DNA from: Talinum fruticosum
Lineage: Eukaryota > Streptophyta > Magnoliopsida > Caryophyllales > Talinaceae
Direction of reading: 5' to 3'
Assembly (NCBI GenBank): GCA_021018815.1
Contig: JAITYX010000022.1
Span: 2,790,001 to 2,854,000, forward strand
DNA: 64,000 nt
Part shown: positions 1 through 12,850 of the stretch, piece after piece
How positions within the stretch are numbered: the stretch's first letter is position 1
Layout: every line of letters starts with the position of its first letter
The notes under the pieces: model-generated
The model's database searches: none
Told to the model about the DNA's origin: nothing
Seen by the model: only the letters and a program-made list of their open reading frames with translations
Program-made: the position numbers and the translations under genes

Positions 1-3000
1 AATCAACCTATGATGCTGGCGTAGACCTTTTGCGAAGTGAGGCTGCATTAACCGAACATACAACCCATTCTTTGCAACCAAAGCATCGTGGCTCCCCTCT
101 TCAACTATCTTACCTCCATTAAGCACAACAATATTGTCGACATGCCTCATCATAGCTGCTCGATGGGCTATGAGAATGGTGGTTTTGTTCCCCATGATTA
201 GTGTATCCAGGGCTTCCTGAACTACTCTACTGGACTCAGACTCAATGGCGGAGCTCGCCTCATCCAAAAGCAAAATGGGTGCATTTTTCAACACCACCCT
301 GGCAATTGCTATTCGTTGCTTTTGCCCGGGAGTCAAATCTACACCCCTCATACCGACATGCGTGTCATAGCCATGAGGCAAACTGCTAATAAAATGGTGG
401 GCATTTGCAATCCTAGCTGCCTCTTTCATTTCAGCTTCACTAGCGTTATGCCTGGCATAAATGATATTTTCCCTTATAGTTGTCGAGAAAATCACTGGGT
501 CTTGTTGAACCAAACCCAGATGGCTCCTCAACCATCTTAAATTAAATTGCTTCAGATCTCTTCCATCCAGGAAAATCTGACCAGCCACAGGATCATAGAA
601 TCTCTCTATCAGAGATATAATAGTGCTCTTTCCAGAACCGGAAACTCCCACAACAGCTACAGTCTGACCACCACCAACCTTGAGGCTAAAGTTGCTCAAA
701 ACCAAAACCTCTGGACGTGTAGGGTAACAGAAGTCAACATTTTTAAACTCTATGCTTCCGTATACATTTGGTGGCTTCAAGGCAGAGCCATCATCTGGGT
801 CAATCTTGGGCACACGATCTATGATCTCAAATACTGAGATGAGAGACTTCCGACGTTTGAGAATATAAGGAGCTAAACCAAATGGCTCCACAAGGGCAAA
901 GGTGGCAAAAGAGAATACCATGTATTCCTTGAGAGCTGTAGGCAGATCTGTGTACTGATTCTTCACAGATATCGCAGTGTACCACAGCAGCAGTGCGTTA
1001 CAAGCAAACAGGAGGAACTGAGAAAACCGAAACCAAAACCAATAGCCATCCCATGAAGGAAGCTCTTCCTGAGTATTTTCTTTAACTGGATCCTGTAAAG
1101 CTCCATCACCTTGTTCCCAGCACAAAAGCCACAACGGTGTAGATGTTTCTCACTGAATCCTCAAGAACCAAAGATGCTTTCCTATGCATTTCTTGAATTC
1201 CTCTAGAAAACCCAGCAAGCCACAACTTCTGCACAATTAAAGGTTTTTCAACATGTTTGTACTGAAAGAAAATCAACTAGAAATCTTATGGGGTTCAATT
1301 AGCAGAAAGTGACAATATCAGATATCAGTTATTTGAATCTATGTCATTTGAACTCGTTATTTAACCCTGACATACCCGTGCCCAACACTCAAAGCTTGGA
1401 CAGGGTACGACAGTTGGGCAGCTCAAATGAGACTAAATCCTCAAAATCTCAAGAAAAAGCCAAGTCCAAGACTTGGACAAATATCCTACTGAGCAACAAA
1501 GACCAAGTACATCGCTCTATATAGCAAATTGAAAAAATTAGCAAGTCTAACGTCTGATGATGAGCACAAGGAAAAACTGACCAAATCGGACTTCTAATCG
1601 CAATCATGGTAATTTGCAGGCAAACTCTAATACAGGCATGAGAAGCCCAACTGAGACACAAGGAGAAGGTCAGGTTGCCGAACATGCATATCGTAAGGGG
1701 CCAAGCAAACTGGTGGCATGCAAACCAAGCACTAAAAGGGACCTGGTGCTCAACCAGACGAAACAAACCTCACAATTACAACCAAGAAAGCAAAGAACAG
1801 AAGAGGATATCCTCCCGCAAGGACACCACACATTTTGAATTCATGCCTAGTATGGCTAAAAGAAATAAGCACACACATGGAATATAGAGAAGACAGGAAG
1901 TGTCATAAGAAAAATTTGGAGAATATATAAATAGCAATGAACCAGAGAAAAGCCAAAAACAGCTTCACATAGTTAAAGAGTACAGTATAAATAGCAATGA
2001 ACCTGACAAAATGCAAAAACAACTTTACATAGTATAGGGTACAGTAAAACAGCTTTGTTGAGCCTTGTTTCCTAACCCTCCTGTAACAATCATAAATAAT
2101 AGGTTTATCCAAGAGACTTGAGCTGAATGATTTAGGAGTTTGAATAAGACAGATAGATTCGTTAAGTATATTGGTGGTGTCAAAAAGTATGCATAATTAA
2201 TGGGTTAAAGTATTATTCTGAAACCCGCCCCTCTCTCCTTAAATCCTGGGTCCGCCGCTGTTGAGCTCGAAGCATAAGGTAAGAAATACGCCTTGGGGCC
2301 AGAATGGATCTCTGCAGTTCCCACTAATAGTGATCACTAAACAGCACTCACAATTCTTCTTAGCTCATAAATTAAAATCCCCAAACTCTTGTAACTTTCA
2401 TGGAATTATGCCTATGAAAGACACACATCACGACATTAACTGTGGTTTCAGGAGATCGGTTTATTAATTAGCTCGGTCAGAACTGTTCCAAGGTACATGA
2501 ATGGTACCATTTGGTTCTGCCCCCCACCTCAAAAGATTAGACCTAATTCAACCACCTTTAAGAGATGTCCATCAATAAGTTGGCTATATCAAGTATCAAC
2601 TAAAGAAATAATCCGGTCTCCATCTTTACTGGACTACCATCAAACATGATGATGCAAATTGCATCACATTAAAAGGACCCAGATACTTGAAAATGGAAAG
2701 ACTTGAAATATACACAGTATTTCATCCATCTTCCTAATATACCTTTTCCTTGCCGTTAGCTATGTTCTAAAAGAAAACTATTGCGACAAAAGCATACACA
2801 ACACAAGCATCCTTAAGTTAAGAACACAAGCACACTTAAGCAGTTGATAGTTATGCTGGGTGCAAATTGACACAGACAGAAAGCAGCACAGGAGATCTGA
2901 CAACATGCAATTTCGAAAACCTTTAACATTAACACTGTATTCTAAAGTGATACGATCTAATAGAAAACCAATATGATGGAGGCCAGTTGAAATTCTCATC

Positions 3001-6000
3001 ACTAAGAATAAGTGGCTAACTGAATTACTATTAACTATTCAATAGGGGGTGGGATAGCAAGTCACACCTGGGCAATTGCAGAAATGGTCAGAACAGGGAG
3101 CGTTGCTAATGCTACCAAAGCTAATCGCCACTGAAGCAACATGCCAATAAGGATAGCAACAATTACGGCGGTACTGTCTTGTATAAAGATGGAAAGGCGG
3201 TTACTAAAAGCAGCACGCACAAATGTTGCATCATTTGCCAAGCGCATGGACAATGTGTCAGCACTGTTTTCCTCTTCATCAAACCATCCAACTTCATTTC
3301 GCAACATAGCTGTAATGGCAAAAGAACCAAAACTATCACATCTAAAAACAAACCTCACCGTATGGCTGCAAAAAGTATAATGGAACATTAGATAAAACAA
3401 AAATAAAGTTCTCAGAATATTATTCACCTGAAAACATCATCCTTCTCACTCTTTCAGTCATTTTTTCCCCCATGATACCGAAGTAAAAGTGTTGCAAGAA
3501 ATTGGCAACCACAGTCACGATGCCCATGCTTGCAATGATCAAACACCATTTGTCAACATCATGTCGAAGGTGGTGTCCTTCGCCAAATCTATAGTAAGTT
3601 GTTACTACCAATGCGATGACATAAGCAAGAAGAGGGTTGAATGAGCCAAATATAGCAGCACCAATGCTCCCTAAGACTGCATAAATCCACTCTGCAAGGC
3701 TAAGTTCGACTAGCCTCCAAAATGATGGGGGCTTATGGTTTCTAGAATTCTTGGTTTCCTTCGCTTTAATTAGGATGTCATCTATATCACTATCAGGGCG
3801 ACTAAAGGTCTGTGAATGGGAGCGTTCATTTTTGGATCAGATGTCAAAAGTGGTGAAACAGGGGATTCAGGATCTGAAGCATTAGAGCTTTGACGCCGTG
3901 CACCTTGAACATCAATTTTTGGTAACTCGGGCAGTCTCATTTCAAAACTATCCTGCCTTGTCATAGATGGCTCCTTCTCAGCTCCATCCAACAATGTGCC
4001 ATTACCATTTTCCCACAACTGCTCTGGTGGTGGGCTTCGAACTTTTGGTGATTCAAGAGAGCTGAAGGCAGCATCCGATGTTCGAAATGCATGAACAGCC
4101 GAAACTCTCTGAAGAGATGGTGATTTTGCCATTTTAGGAGATGATGATTCTTGGAAGCTGTGGCTTGCTGATAAATCATTTTCAATCTGGAAAGTGGAAC
4201 TGTCTTTGTACTTCCTTACTGGCATCCTAGCAAGAAAAACGAAAAATAAATAAATAAATAAATGAAGTTTACAAACTAAAGCTAATGCATGTTTCATGCA
4301 AGTTGGACAGACTAAATTGTTGCTATAGTCATTGACCAACATTACAATCAGACTGCAACATAGCCATTTCAACCATAAAAGAATATTCACTACACAAATA
4401 TTTGAAACAGCTGTAAGATATGCCACACCTCCTCGGAAGTTTGGCTGCCTCTTCACATTTGAGAAGTTCAGCATACAGACCATCCAAGCTCAACAATTCG
4501 TCATGAGTACCCATTTCAACAAGTTGACCCTCCTCCATGACAGCAATATAATCAGCATTCCTGATTAGACTAAGCCGCCTTGCTATGATTATTGTTGAAC
4601 GCCCAAGCATAAGAAGATCCAGTGCCTCCTGGACAGCTCTTTCAGCTTCAAAATCAAGTCCGCCAGTGACTTCATCAAGAAGCAGAATAGATGGACTGGA
4701 AAGCACAGCCCTCGCAATTGAGAGCTTAATCTTCTGCTCTTCAGTCAAAGATAAACCTGCTCGGCCCACCTGGAACACATAACTCATTGTAACAGGTGCA
4801 GAAAAATATCTTCCTTCCTTTTTTAGGGGAAGGGGAAGGGGAAGGGGAAGGGGAAGAGAGGGTGTCACAACAAATGTGTTGCAATTTCTACCTGAGAATC
4901 ATATCCCTTCTCAAGTGAACTGATAAAAGTATGTGCATGTGCTATTTTAGCAGCTTCTTCAATTTGATCTAATGTAGCAGAGCGTCCATAAGCAATATTT
5001 TCCTTTATGCTCAAACTCAGTAATGCAGGTTCTTGGGTTACTAGACCAATTTGACTTCTTAGCCATTCCAGTTGGAGGGTTTTTATATTCTCACCATCAA
5101 GGAGGACTTCGCCTGCACCAGCAGAAGAAAGTGAACGTCAAATTTCGTCAAAGTAGACGATCACAGCTAGTACTACGGTTGAGCCACAAGTATGATGTTT
5201 TCATCTGTTGTCAGAAAAATGATGCCGCATTACCTAATGTGGGGTCATAAAACCGCTCCATGAGCGGAATAATACTGCTTTTCCCTGAGCCGTTTCTGCC
5301 TACAAGTGCCACAGCCTTTTTGCAGGAACAGTAAGGTAAAACCCACTCAAGATTGGTATCTCTGGACGAGATAGATAGCTGAAATAAACATTTCTGAACT
5401 CAATGTTTCCCTGGACTGAAGCTAGGGTACCACCATCATGACTTGTACTAGGAGATGAACGGCTTATCATTTCAAAAAGTCTGTAAGCTGCAATCCGCCC
5501 TTGCTCAAATGAATAAAAGTTTGTTGCTGCTTGATTCAGCCCACTGAAAACCCAAAAAAGTGGGTAACACGATGATGAATATTAATGATGCATATGGGTA
5601 CAGGAAACTAGAAGATGAAAGATGCTTACAGGCCACTCAGAATCACGGCAAAGAGGGCAGATATAATTTCACCACCATGAGCTTTTCTATGAGTTACCAG
5701 AAATCGTCCCACCCAAAGTTGCAGCGCACAAGAACAGATTGCTAGCCCGTATGTAAATCCAAGCCCCAGGCCTTGTACAAGACTTATTAAAATACCATAT
5801 CTGAGAGTATCTTGAAGTGAAGTTGCATAGGAGTACTTGGCCAAAGTCTCATTTGTAAATGCGTACAATGTTCTAATGTAAGACACAGCCTGCACAATGT
5901 TTTGAAAATCATGACTACATCCTGACAAAATGCATTTGAAAAAGAATACATGTATGAACATCCAACTAATACTTGCCAAAACAGGACAGGTTTAAAAGCC

Positions 6001-9000
6001 AAATACCAGAGTCACAAACTTTTTCCTAGAGTAAATGTACATTTACAAATTCATCTAGCGTTCAATGTCGCCTAAACGGTTATATCAGAAAGATAAATCT
6101 ACCATTACATGAGAGTTTTCATGATAAAATGGTGATAGAACTAAAGCTAATGGGAGTTTGTTAGGGGAGGGGTAACATATTGAAAAGAGCAAAATAAATC
6201 TCTTTTACACATAATTTATATCTTGTTTTAGAAGCGATATGTTTTTCTTACTAACAACCATTTGGATAGCTTCTCAATTAACAATAGGAGTAACAGATTT
6301 TTATGTAGCTCTAGGTATATATCGCCACTCTTATTATTTTGCTTGCCTACTCCAAGTTTTGGTTGCATTGATGTGTAAAACAATGATTTCCCTTTTTCTC
6401 TTCTGAGAAGGAGTTAAACGAACACTGCTTCCATGGAGTTGGAATGCAAGCCTGAATGTTCTGGACCATAAGGGAATCGTATTTGAGATAGAAGTTCCCA
6501 AATAGTAGTTTGAGGGGGTGGAGAACATCAGGTAACTATGCTACAAAATCATGAGACCACTAATGCTCTCAACATACATGGTACCCTGGGGGTGGAGAAT
6601 AGATTAGGCTATGTACACAATTTAAGCAACAGACTCTTTACACCTAAACTGTGATAGAAATAGAGAGGGGAAGAGAAGTTCATATTAGTCTGTTAGCTAA
6701 ATACAAAGAGTTCAAGAATAAGAATGCCTTTGAACTTTCCAAAAAAGTGGTTTTTACTATTGAATTATTTTTCTATTCAAAGGTACCATTAATTATTTAA
6801 TTTAAGTTCAAAATTGCCACTGGGTCTACTCTCAACCCAGTAGCTTGGTTTTATGATTTTCCTTTTTTTACTATAAAGAATAGAAAGCAAGCTTTCTAAA
6901 AAGAGGAAAAAGAAAATCACCCTCTCCCAATTGCAGACCTCTTTTCCTCTCTCCCATCCACCGCCACCCTAACCACCCAACTTGCCACCATCCTACCGCA
7001 GATAGCTGTTCTTGGTACCCAATCTGGGGTCGCTGATCCTGAAGTTGGGAAGGGGGAGGAGACAAAGGTAAGGTTGTAAAATTGGTGGTCGAGGAACTCG
7101 ATTTAGGGTCACCAGCCGTCGGCTGGCCCTCTTGTAAGAGTAGTGAGGGTGGAAAAGCTCTGACGGTAGTGGAAGGTGGGGAGAAAGAGGGAAAGGTTGG
7201 AGGTGATTTTTGGTGGGGAGAACCCAGGGATGGGTGATTGTGAAGTGGGAAGGACAGGTTGGGATTATAGCTGTCAATGTGGGGTACGCGGCTGTGAAGC
7301 GGGACGAGGGAGAAGACAAAGGGAAGGTCGCAGAATTGGTGGTTGAGGAACCCAATCCAGGGTCGCTGGCTGTAGGTCGATCCTCTTGTCATGGCGGCGA
7401 TGGTATAAAAGTTTTGATGGTACCATAGAAGGTGGGGAGGAGAGGGAGGAGTGGGTGGTGATTATTTTTCGGTGGGGGAGGAACAGAGAGGACGAGTGCT
7501 TGTGAAGTGGGAAGGGGGTCAGAATTAATGGCAATAGGAGAGAGAGTTTGGGAGTGGGGATTTTGATGAAGGGAATGGAGGGGAGGAAAAATCATAAAAA
7601 CTGGCTACAACCAGTTAAAACAGGGGCACACAATGGCAGTTTTGAACAAAAATACCCAAGTAATGGCCCCTTCGGATGGGAAAAAAAATTGGTGGCTAAA
7701 CAGATTTTTTCACAAAGCTCAATGGCATTTTTTCAAAAAATCCAATACAAACCTCACAAAATGCTTAGCAACTAAGGCGAATATGCAACCTCAATTGTTT
7801 TGACTTTCAAGGCAGGAAGATGCCTTTTTTTTAAGGCAGGCTGGAAGGTGCCTTGTTGCACATCTGACATGTAGGACATTGAGAAACATCAGTGTAGCCA
7901 GGGGTTTCACTAAAATTTCAAAACCCCATGTCCATGTTCATGCATCCAGCTTATAAAAAAACTTCCACAGTCCACAGATGCACAAGATTTACTTGTCTCG
8001 TCATTTTATATAGATTACCCCAAGATTTATGGGTGAGTGTAGTTGAGTGTGGATTTTTTTAGGAAGTGTGGTTGAGTGTGGATTTTGTTTTTAGGAAGTG
8101 TGGTTGAGTGTAGTTAAGAGTTCATTTTTTGTCATTCACGGAGTGGTGAGTGTGGTTGAGTGTGGATTTCTTTGAGGAAGTGTGGTGCAGACTTATTGAG
8201 TGTGGAAATTTCCTACTAAACACCCCAATGAACAAGCCCGAAGTAGATTATAAGCATTAAGGAGATTAGATCCCCACAAATTGTTCCATGTTCAAGTCCT
8301 GCTATTGCTTTGATATATGCTAGTGGTTGCTTGTGCATACAACATGTGGACCTTTTGAGTCATTCAAAGATCATGGCAAATGTTGACCACAAATGACATT
8401 CAAATGCCCTCCATTCTGGGACCATGGCCAAGTCATTCCAGGATCATGAACAGGTGGCATACTATGATCTCAAACACCGACATAAATATAAGTTGGGTTA
8501 TACGCAGTTAGGAATCTTTCTTGTTCAAATATATTACCACTCAAGATAATCTGAGAATACTTGCTAGTGCAAAAGCACCTGGTCATGGTCTAGTGATTCA
8601 AACTAACTCTCATGGCTGGTTATGATGCCAAAGGGCATTCCAATAATGGGTTCCAGGATAGTGGCTAGGGGACAATCTAGCCACAGAGAGAGAGAGAGAG
8701 AGAGAGAGACATAGACAGGGGGACAGTCAATACCAGAAAGTAAGAGCTACATCCAGACATCTGCACTTTTCAGTGTCCAGACAAGTTTGCAGAAGGGATA
8801 ACTTTATGATATTTAGTAATTCAACAATTCCAACCCAAATGGAATCAGACATGTAGTCCTAATAAGCCAGTAGACCTCATATTTTGTGATCATGTTAAAT
8901 TTCAAGAAGAAATAACCTGCTCAGCTATGCTTGCTGCTTCTGCATATGCATCCTGGATGTTCTCTGCAAGTCTGTGAAGAAATATATTTGAAATACCTCC

Positions 9001-10863
9001 TGCAGCAACAATGAATGGTCCTGTTGCCAAAGTAATAAGGGCAATCTGCCAACAGTTGATAAAACCAATGACAAGACCACTGAAAAACGTCGCCATGTTG
9101 TGAATATAGTTTCCAACCTGCCACACAAAAGGATATCAATTAAGAGTTTAAATGAACAAAATGAGTTTGATGTCCTCACTTACAAAGCATACAAGATTCT
9201 GAGTACCTTCTCACTCAATGCAGATTGAATAAGCAACACATCGCTCAAGACCTGGCTAACTATATCCCCATTATTTCCATAGGTGTCAAAGAAACTCATA
9301 TCCTGGTTAAGTAATACATGTACATACTTTGACCTGATGACAGCAGTCTGCCGTTCCCGGTAAGAATCCAACAGGAGACCTCTGTTAAACTGAATACTTT
9401 CAGCAATGATGTCTACAACAATCATGATATATATTATAGAAAAATACATAATCAACCATGATGAATCAGAAGGCAACTTACCAATCCAACCAGCAACAAA
9501 CACACCTGCAGCTATATAAACAATTCTCAAAGCAAGCTGCAACAGTGAATAGCTGGATTAGTAAAAAGACATCTCAGATTACGTTCTCCAATCTAGAAAT
9601 CAAAAGGTCGCAGACAATCTTCCTTTTTCCAAATCAAAATTGTAGTCTTTATTAAAAAAAAACAAATCAAAATTGTTATAAGGAGCTTTTAATGAGAACT
9701 TCTTCCAGAGACCAAATTGTGGATCACTGCTCATTCTAAAATGAAATACTTCAGATGCCAATGCATTAATGATAACGACAGAGAACAAATGAGCAATCAA
9801 GAGAAAAACAACACACCCACTTTGGATCACTGAAGAGACGCAAAACAATCTCTTTGAATTCCCAAAGAGACACATAAATTTCCACAAAACTCATACTAGG
9901 CCAAAAAGTCTAGTCTACCCTATCAAGGTTTTAGCCTTTTGGGAAAAAAAATTCATCAAATATTACTGCTATGTGTATGGTTATGGTTATATAACTTTCT
10001 AATGAAAGAACTGTCCTTCACAGCGGATACTTCTTCCCACAAATGCGGGTACTAGAAACAAGTTTACTACTTCGCGTTACAAAGTGAAGCTCAAAGCAAC
10101 TGAGACTTCTATACTTGTTCTTCATCCAAATTCATCCACCCATATTTACCCCCATTCTATTTTTATCTATGTCCCCTCTATCTTCTCTCCGATCATCTCC
10201 TGCTTCCCTTGCACTGTGCTGCTTAACATAATTTCCAGTGGCAAACTTTCAAATTCGGGCATTTTAACATATCCCACTAATACATATCAAACAAAAGGCA
10301 AACAAAATCCAACTGAAATTAAATCATTAGTTCCACAACCGAAAACAAAGATAACCAAACGACTTACTATAAGCTATAACTATCAATTGCCTCCAGCGAA
10401 AGTAAATTCAGAAAAAACTCAACAAATTCAAACCCAAATAATCAAATCAACCCAGTCCAATTAGGGTTTCCGAACGTACCTCAAGAAACCTACTGTGCAA
10501 ATCCGCCTCATGAGGAGATTTGAGCGAGAGAAGTTGGATGATCTTCGAGAAGTAATGGAGGTAGACGACGAGGGCAGTGCCATGGGCGGCCGCCGCGAGG
10601 GATCCGACGGCCATGAGAAACCAATCAAAACGGTCGGCGCATGCGAAGAGGCGAGAGAAAGGCACTGCTGCCGGGGGCGGTTCAATCTCATCCTCTTCCT
10701 CCTCCGCCACATCGTCCTCCACCTCCGGCGCCGTACCCGCCGGCCCGTCGGGGTTAGGGTCCACGTAAGGCGAAGGCGACTCCGGCGGCTCCGACACTTC
10801 CGACACCGGAGTTAATGGCTGTATGTGCGGCGGTGACCACCCGAACAACCCCCTCGACATCAT
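1..10863 (-). CDS. ABCB20: ABC transporter B family, ABCB6/ABCB20 type (frame broken five times; stop lies just outside window)
   Basis: Full-size plasma-membrane ABC exporter; Arabidopsis ABCB6 and ABCB20 are linked to auxin transport (family knowledge). Coding exons on the minus strand: 10863-10480, 9536-9482, 9381-9207, 9117-8917, 5889-5630, 5543-5234, 5112-4892, 4769-4429, 4226-3428, 3309-3068 and 1228-1, all with GT-AG borders. The N-terminus MMSRGLFGWSPPH and the C-terminal LRQHHRLI match the family; the last Ile codon is at 3-1, so the stop is expected immediately left of the window. NBD1 has Walker A GRNGSGKS, a non-canonical signature LTEEQ, Walker B ILLLDE and Arg in place of the H-loop His (IARRLS). 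NBD2 has GVSGSGKS, LTPGQ, ILLLDE and IAHR. Exons total 4216 nt. One base is missing from homopolymers at about 9356-9358, 5317-5321, 3829-3833, 1124-1127 and 1023-1026; adding five gives 1407 codons, about the Arabidopsis length. Sequencing error is likelier than true decay, but this is unproven. Confidence 0.95.
1229..3067 (-). other. ABCB20 intron 10
   Basis: Intron of 1.8 kb between the exon ending in AIAQ and the last exon starting with KLWLAG. I see no gene in it. Around 2240-2262 is a short stretch (AAATCCTGGGTCC...) that recurs at about 29358-29380, probably a transposon scrap. Confidence 0.8.
6740..7745. mobile_element. Non-autonomous DNA transposon with long imperfect terminal inverted repeats (MULE-like?)
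   Basis: The left arm (about 6740-6865) and the reverse complement of the right arm (about 7590-7740) align over roughly 100 bases, sharing the ordered blocks CCATTA, GTTCAAAA, TGCCA, TAGC and TTTTATGATTTT. Long TIRs with unrelated filler suggest a Mutator-like non-autonomous element; I could not fix a 9-bp target duplication. The filler is a diverged tandem repeat. It sits in an ABCB20 intron and should be spliced out. Confidence 0.45.
7025..7525. repeat. Two diverged tandem copies of a ~255-bp G-rich unit
   Basis: Copy 1 (about 7030-7255) and copy 2 (about 7290-7525) share in order: GACAAAGG, AATTGGTGGT, GAGGAAC, AGGGTC, CCTCTTGT, GAAGGTGGGGA, GGTGATT and TGTGAAGTGGGAAGG. The pyrimidine-rich complementary strand gives long Pro/Ser/Leu-rich open frames that are composition artefacts. 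Confidence 0.7.
8031..8212. repeat. Minisatellite, GTGTGGTTGAGTGTGGATTT-like unit
   Basis: Four or five imperfect tandem units built on GGAAGTGTGGTTGAGTGTGGA with T-rich spacers, inside ABCB20 intron 4. Confidence 0.75.
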
Positions 10864-11330
10864 TTCTCACTCTTTCCTGGCCCACTGCAGCTGCTTTTCT
10901 CTCTCTTCCAAAGAATGGCTTCAATTGAAGATATCACAGAATTAAATCCATAAAACAGCACAAAATCGAACAAATACTTCCACGAATCCCCTATCCTCCA
11001 AAAAAATCAAACTTAAACTGAGGAATCACATATGAAAATCCACAAAATCGAACTCCACAGCGAATATCACGACTTAAAATCGATCGAGTGTCTTTCTGAG
11101 AAATCACACTAAAATATTAACGAAATCGAACTCCACGGTGAATATCACGACCTAGAGTCGATCGAACTCCACTATCTTTCTCTCTCTGTCTAGGAGGTGA
11201 TGAGAGAGAAAATGGTGAGTGAAAACCTCGAGCAGATCTTCTTCCTCCTCTTCTTCTTCTCGCTGCCTTTGTCACAGTGAAAAGCAGGAAGAGAGAGAGT
11301 GAGCGAGTCGAGCTGAGTTGAGCTGAGTTG
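10864..11330 (-). promoter_or_regulatory. ABCB20 5' leader and proximal promoter region
   Basis: This region lies directly upstream of the ABCB20 start codon. It holds a 43-bp imperfect direct repeat (11045-11087 and 11123-11165, core AATCGAACTCCAC...GAATATCACGA) and CT/GA-rich tracts up to about 11450, as is common for plant 5' UTRs. No TATA box could be assigned with confidence. Confidence 0.5.
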
Positions 11331-12850
11331 GTGAATCAGTCAAAGAAGGTAGGAGTGGTTTGACTCGGCGTCCAACCCCCTTTCTCTCTCTTTCTCTCTC
11401 TTCGAAAAAGTTGAAACTGAGAGAGAGCGAGAGAGAGAGAGAGAGAGAGGAGCGAGGGGGTTAGGTTAACCAACGGCGACGGCGACGTATTGGGTAAAAA
11501 GAAAAGGCTGAATATATAAATGGACAGTACTTGTCCCGAGATGCGAAAAAGCGCCCCGTTCAACGGATACGTATCAGGGGTACTTTGGGAACAGAGGGTG
11601 ATAACTGACGTGGAAGCACGGGACGACGCGTGGGTTTGTTTGCAAAGTATCGCGCGTGGAGGTTAAGGGGGACTACAAGGAAGAGGGAGAGATGATTACG
11701 GTGGCGGAGCTTTTGAAGGCCTGCCAGTCCATTTCGTCTGTCTCTCCCTCTCTTCTTTCTCTCTCTGGAAAATCTAAATATCTGTAGGCTCAGTCCCTCC
11801 CAACGGGTGTCTCTAGCTTTTGAGTTGGAATCTACTTCATTCTTATTTTTTTAAAATTTAAATTTAATATTTTTATTGTTAGCTAATGAAGTTGGGTAGA
11901 TATAATAGGAAAGGGTGCCCCAATGGTGAGACAATTTGAAGAATCCAATTCATACAATACGGTGGTCAATCTATGTAAAATGTAGTATGTTTTAATGAAA
12001 AAATTCAGTAAAAGATCACACGATAGTAGTATTTTTTAATGAAAAAAATTAAGTAAAAGATCACATATAAATAAATAGGAGGGAATAATCGAATTTAAAA
12101 TATAATATATTAAATATTTTAATTTTAATTATTAAGTCAAGATTTTATTTATATAAAGGAAAAATTATAAACAATAAGTAAGACTTACTATCCATATTTG
12201 TTGAAATAAAGGTTATGAAAACAACTTTGATAAAGTGAATTGATTATAAATTAATCAATCACTACTTAGGGCTTGTTCTTTTGTGTGGTTTTTAGAGTGT
12301 GAAATGAGACAATAGTGTGAAAAAAGGGGTAAATGTGGGAAGGAGTGGACAAGAGTGAATTTTTCCGATTAGGATTTAGTAAGTGCGAATTATAGTGGAT
12401 AGAAATTAAATAGAGTGAATTTTATGTTGTGTTTGTTCGGTGTGTAATTGAGGGGATAAGTCCCCTAATGAAGTAAATTTAATGTAAAATAATATTGGAA
12501 GAAGTTTCAAGGAGTGAGTTGAAATAAGAAAGTATGGAAATAAGTGTATTTTTCATAAAATCCAACCAATGGAGCAGACTTTTGATTGAATTTGATAACA
12601 TTTGATGTTACTGAAATATTAGCATTTAATTTCACTAATTATGAGGTCATTCATGTGAATTTTTTGTTGAGCTTATCCAACCATTAATTAAGAGGGCAAT
12701 ATCAAAACCGACGCCTTTATTTTCCTTGCATAAAATTATGGCATGAGATTATTTTTGCACAATCTCAATTCCTTACAACTTGCAACACTAGCATACTTCC
12801 TCTAAACTTTGACAACTTTGCCAATAAATAGTTATCTAGATATACTTAAC
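11331..12850. other. Intergenic, no gene recognised
   Basis: Starts GA-rich and becomes strongly AT-rich after 11.8 kb. A 28-bp motif (AATGAAAAAATTCAGTAAAAGATCACA and a variant) occurs twice, at about 11994 and 12038. A short frame from 11691 (MITVAELLKAC...) stops after about 30 codons and is not supported as a gene. Confidence 0.6.

Larger units (their letters stand above)
5890..8916 (-). other. ABCB20 intron 4 (about 3 kb)
   Basis: The largest ABCB20 intron, between AEQ and AVSYIRTL. It holds a long-inverted-repeat element (about 6740-7745), a GTGTGG-rich minisatellite (8031-8212) and a short (GA)n tract at about 8683-8708. No coding sequence was recognised. Confidence 0.85.

Noticed and set aside
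6871..7595. Pro/Ser-rich open frames of 60-173 codons on the minus strand
   Set aside because: They lie in a tandem-repeated G-rich filler inside an ABCB20 intron and match no protein family I know.
11691..11790. Short frame MITVAELLKAC... divergent from ABCB20
   Set aside because: Only about 30 codons, with no continuation or splice pattern that yields a known protein.
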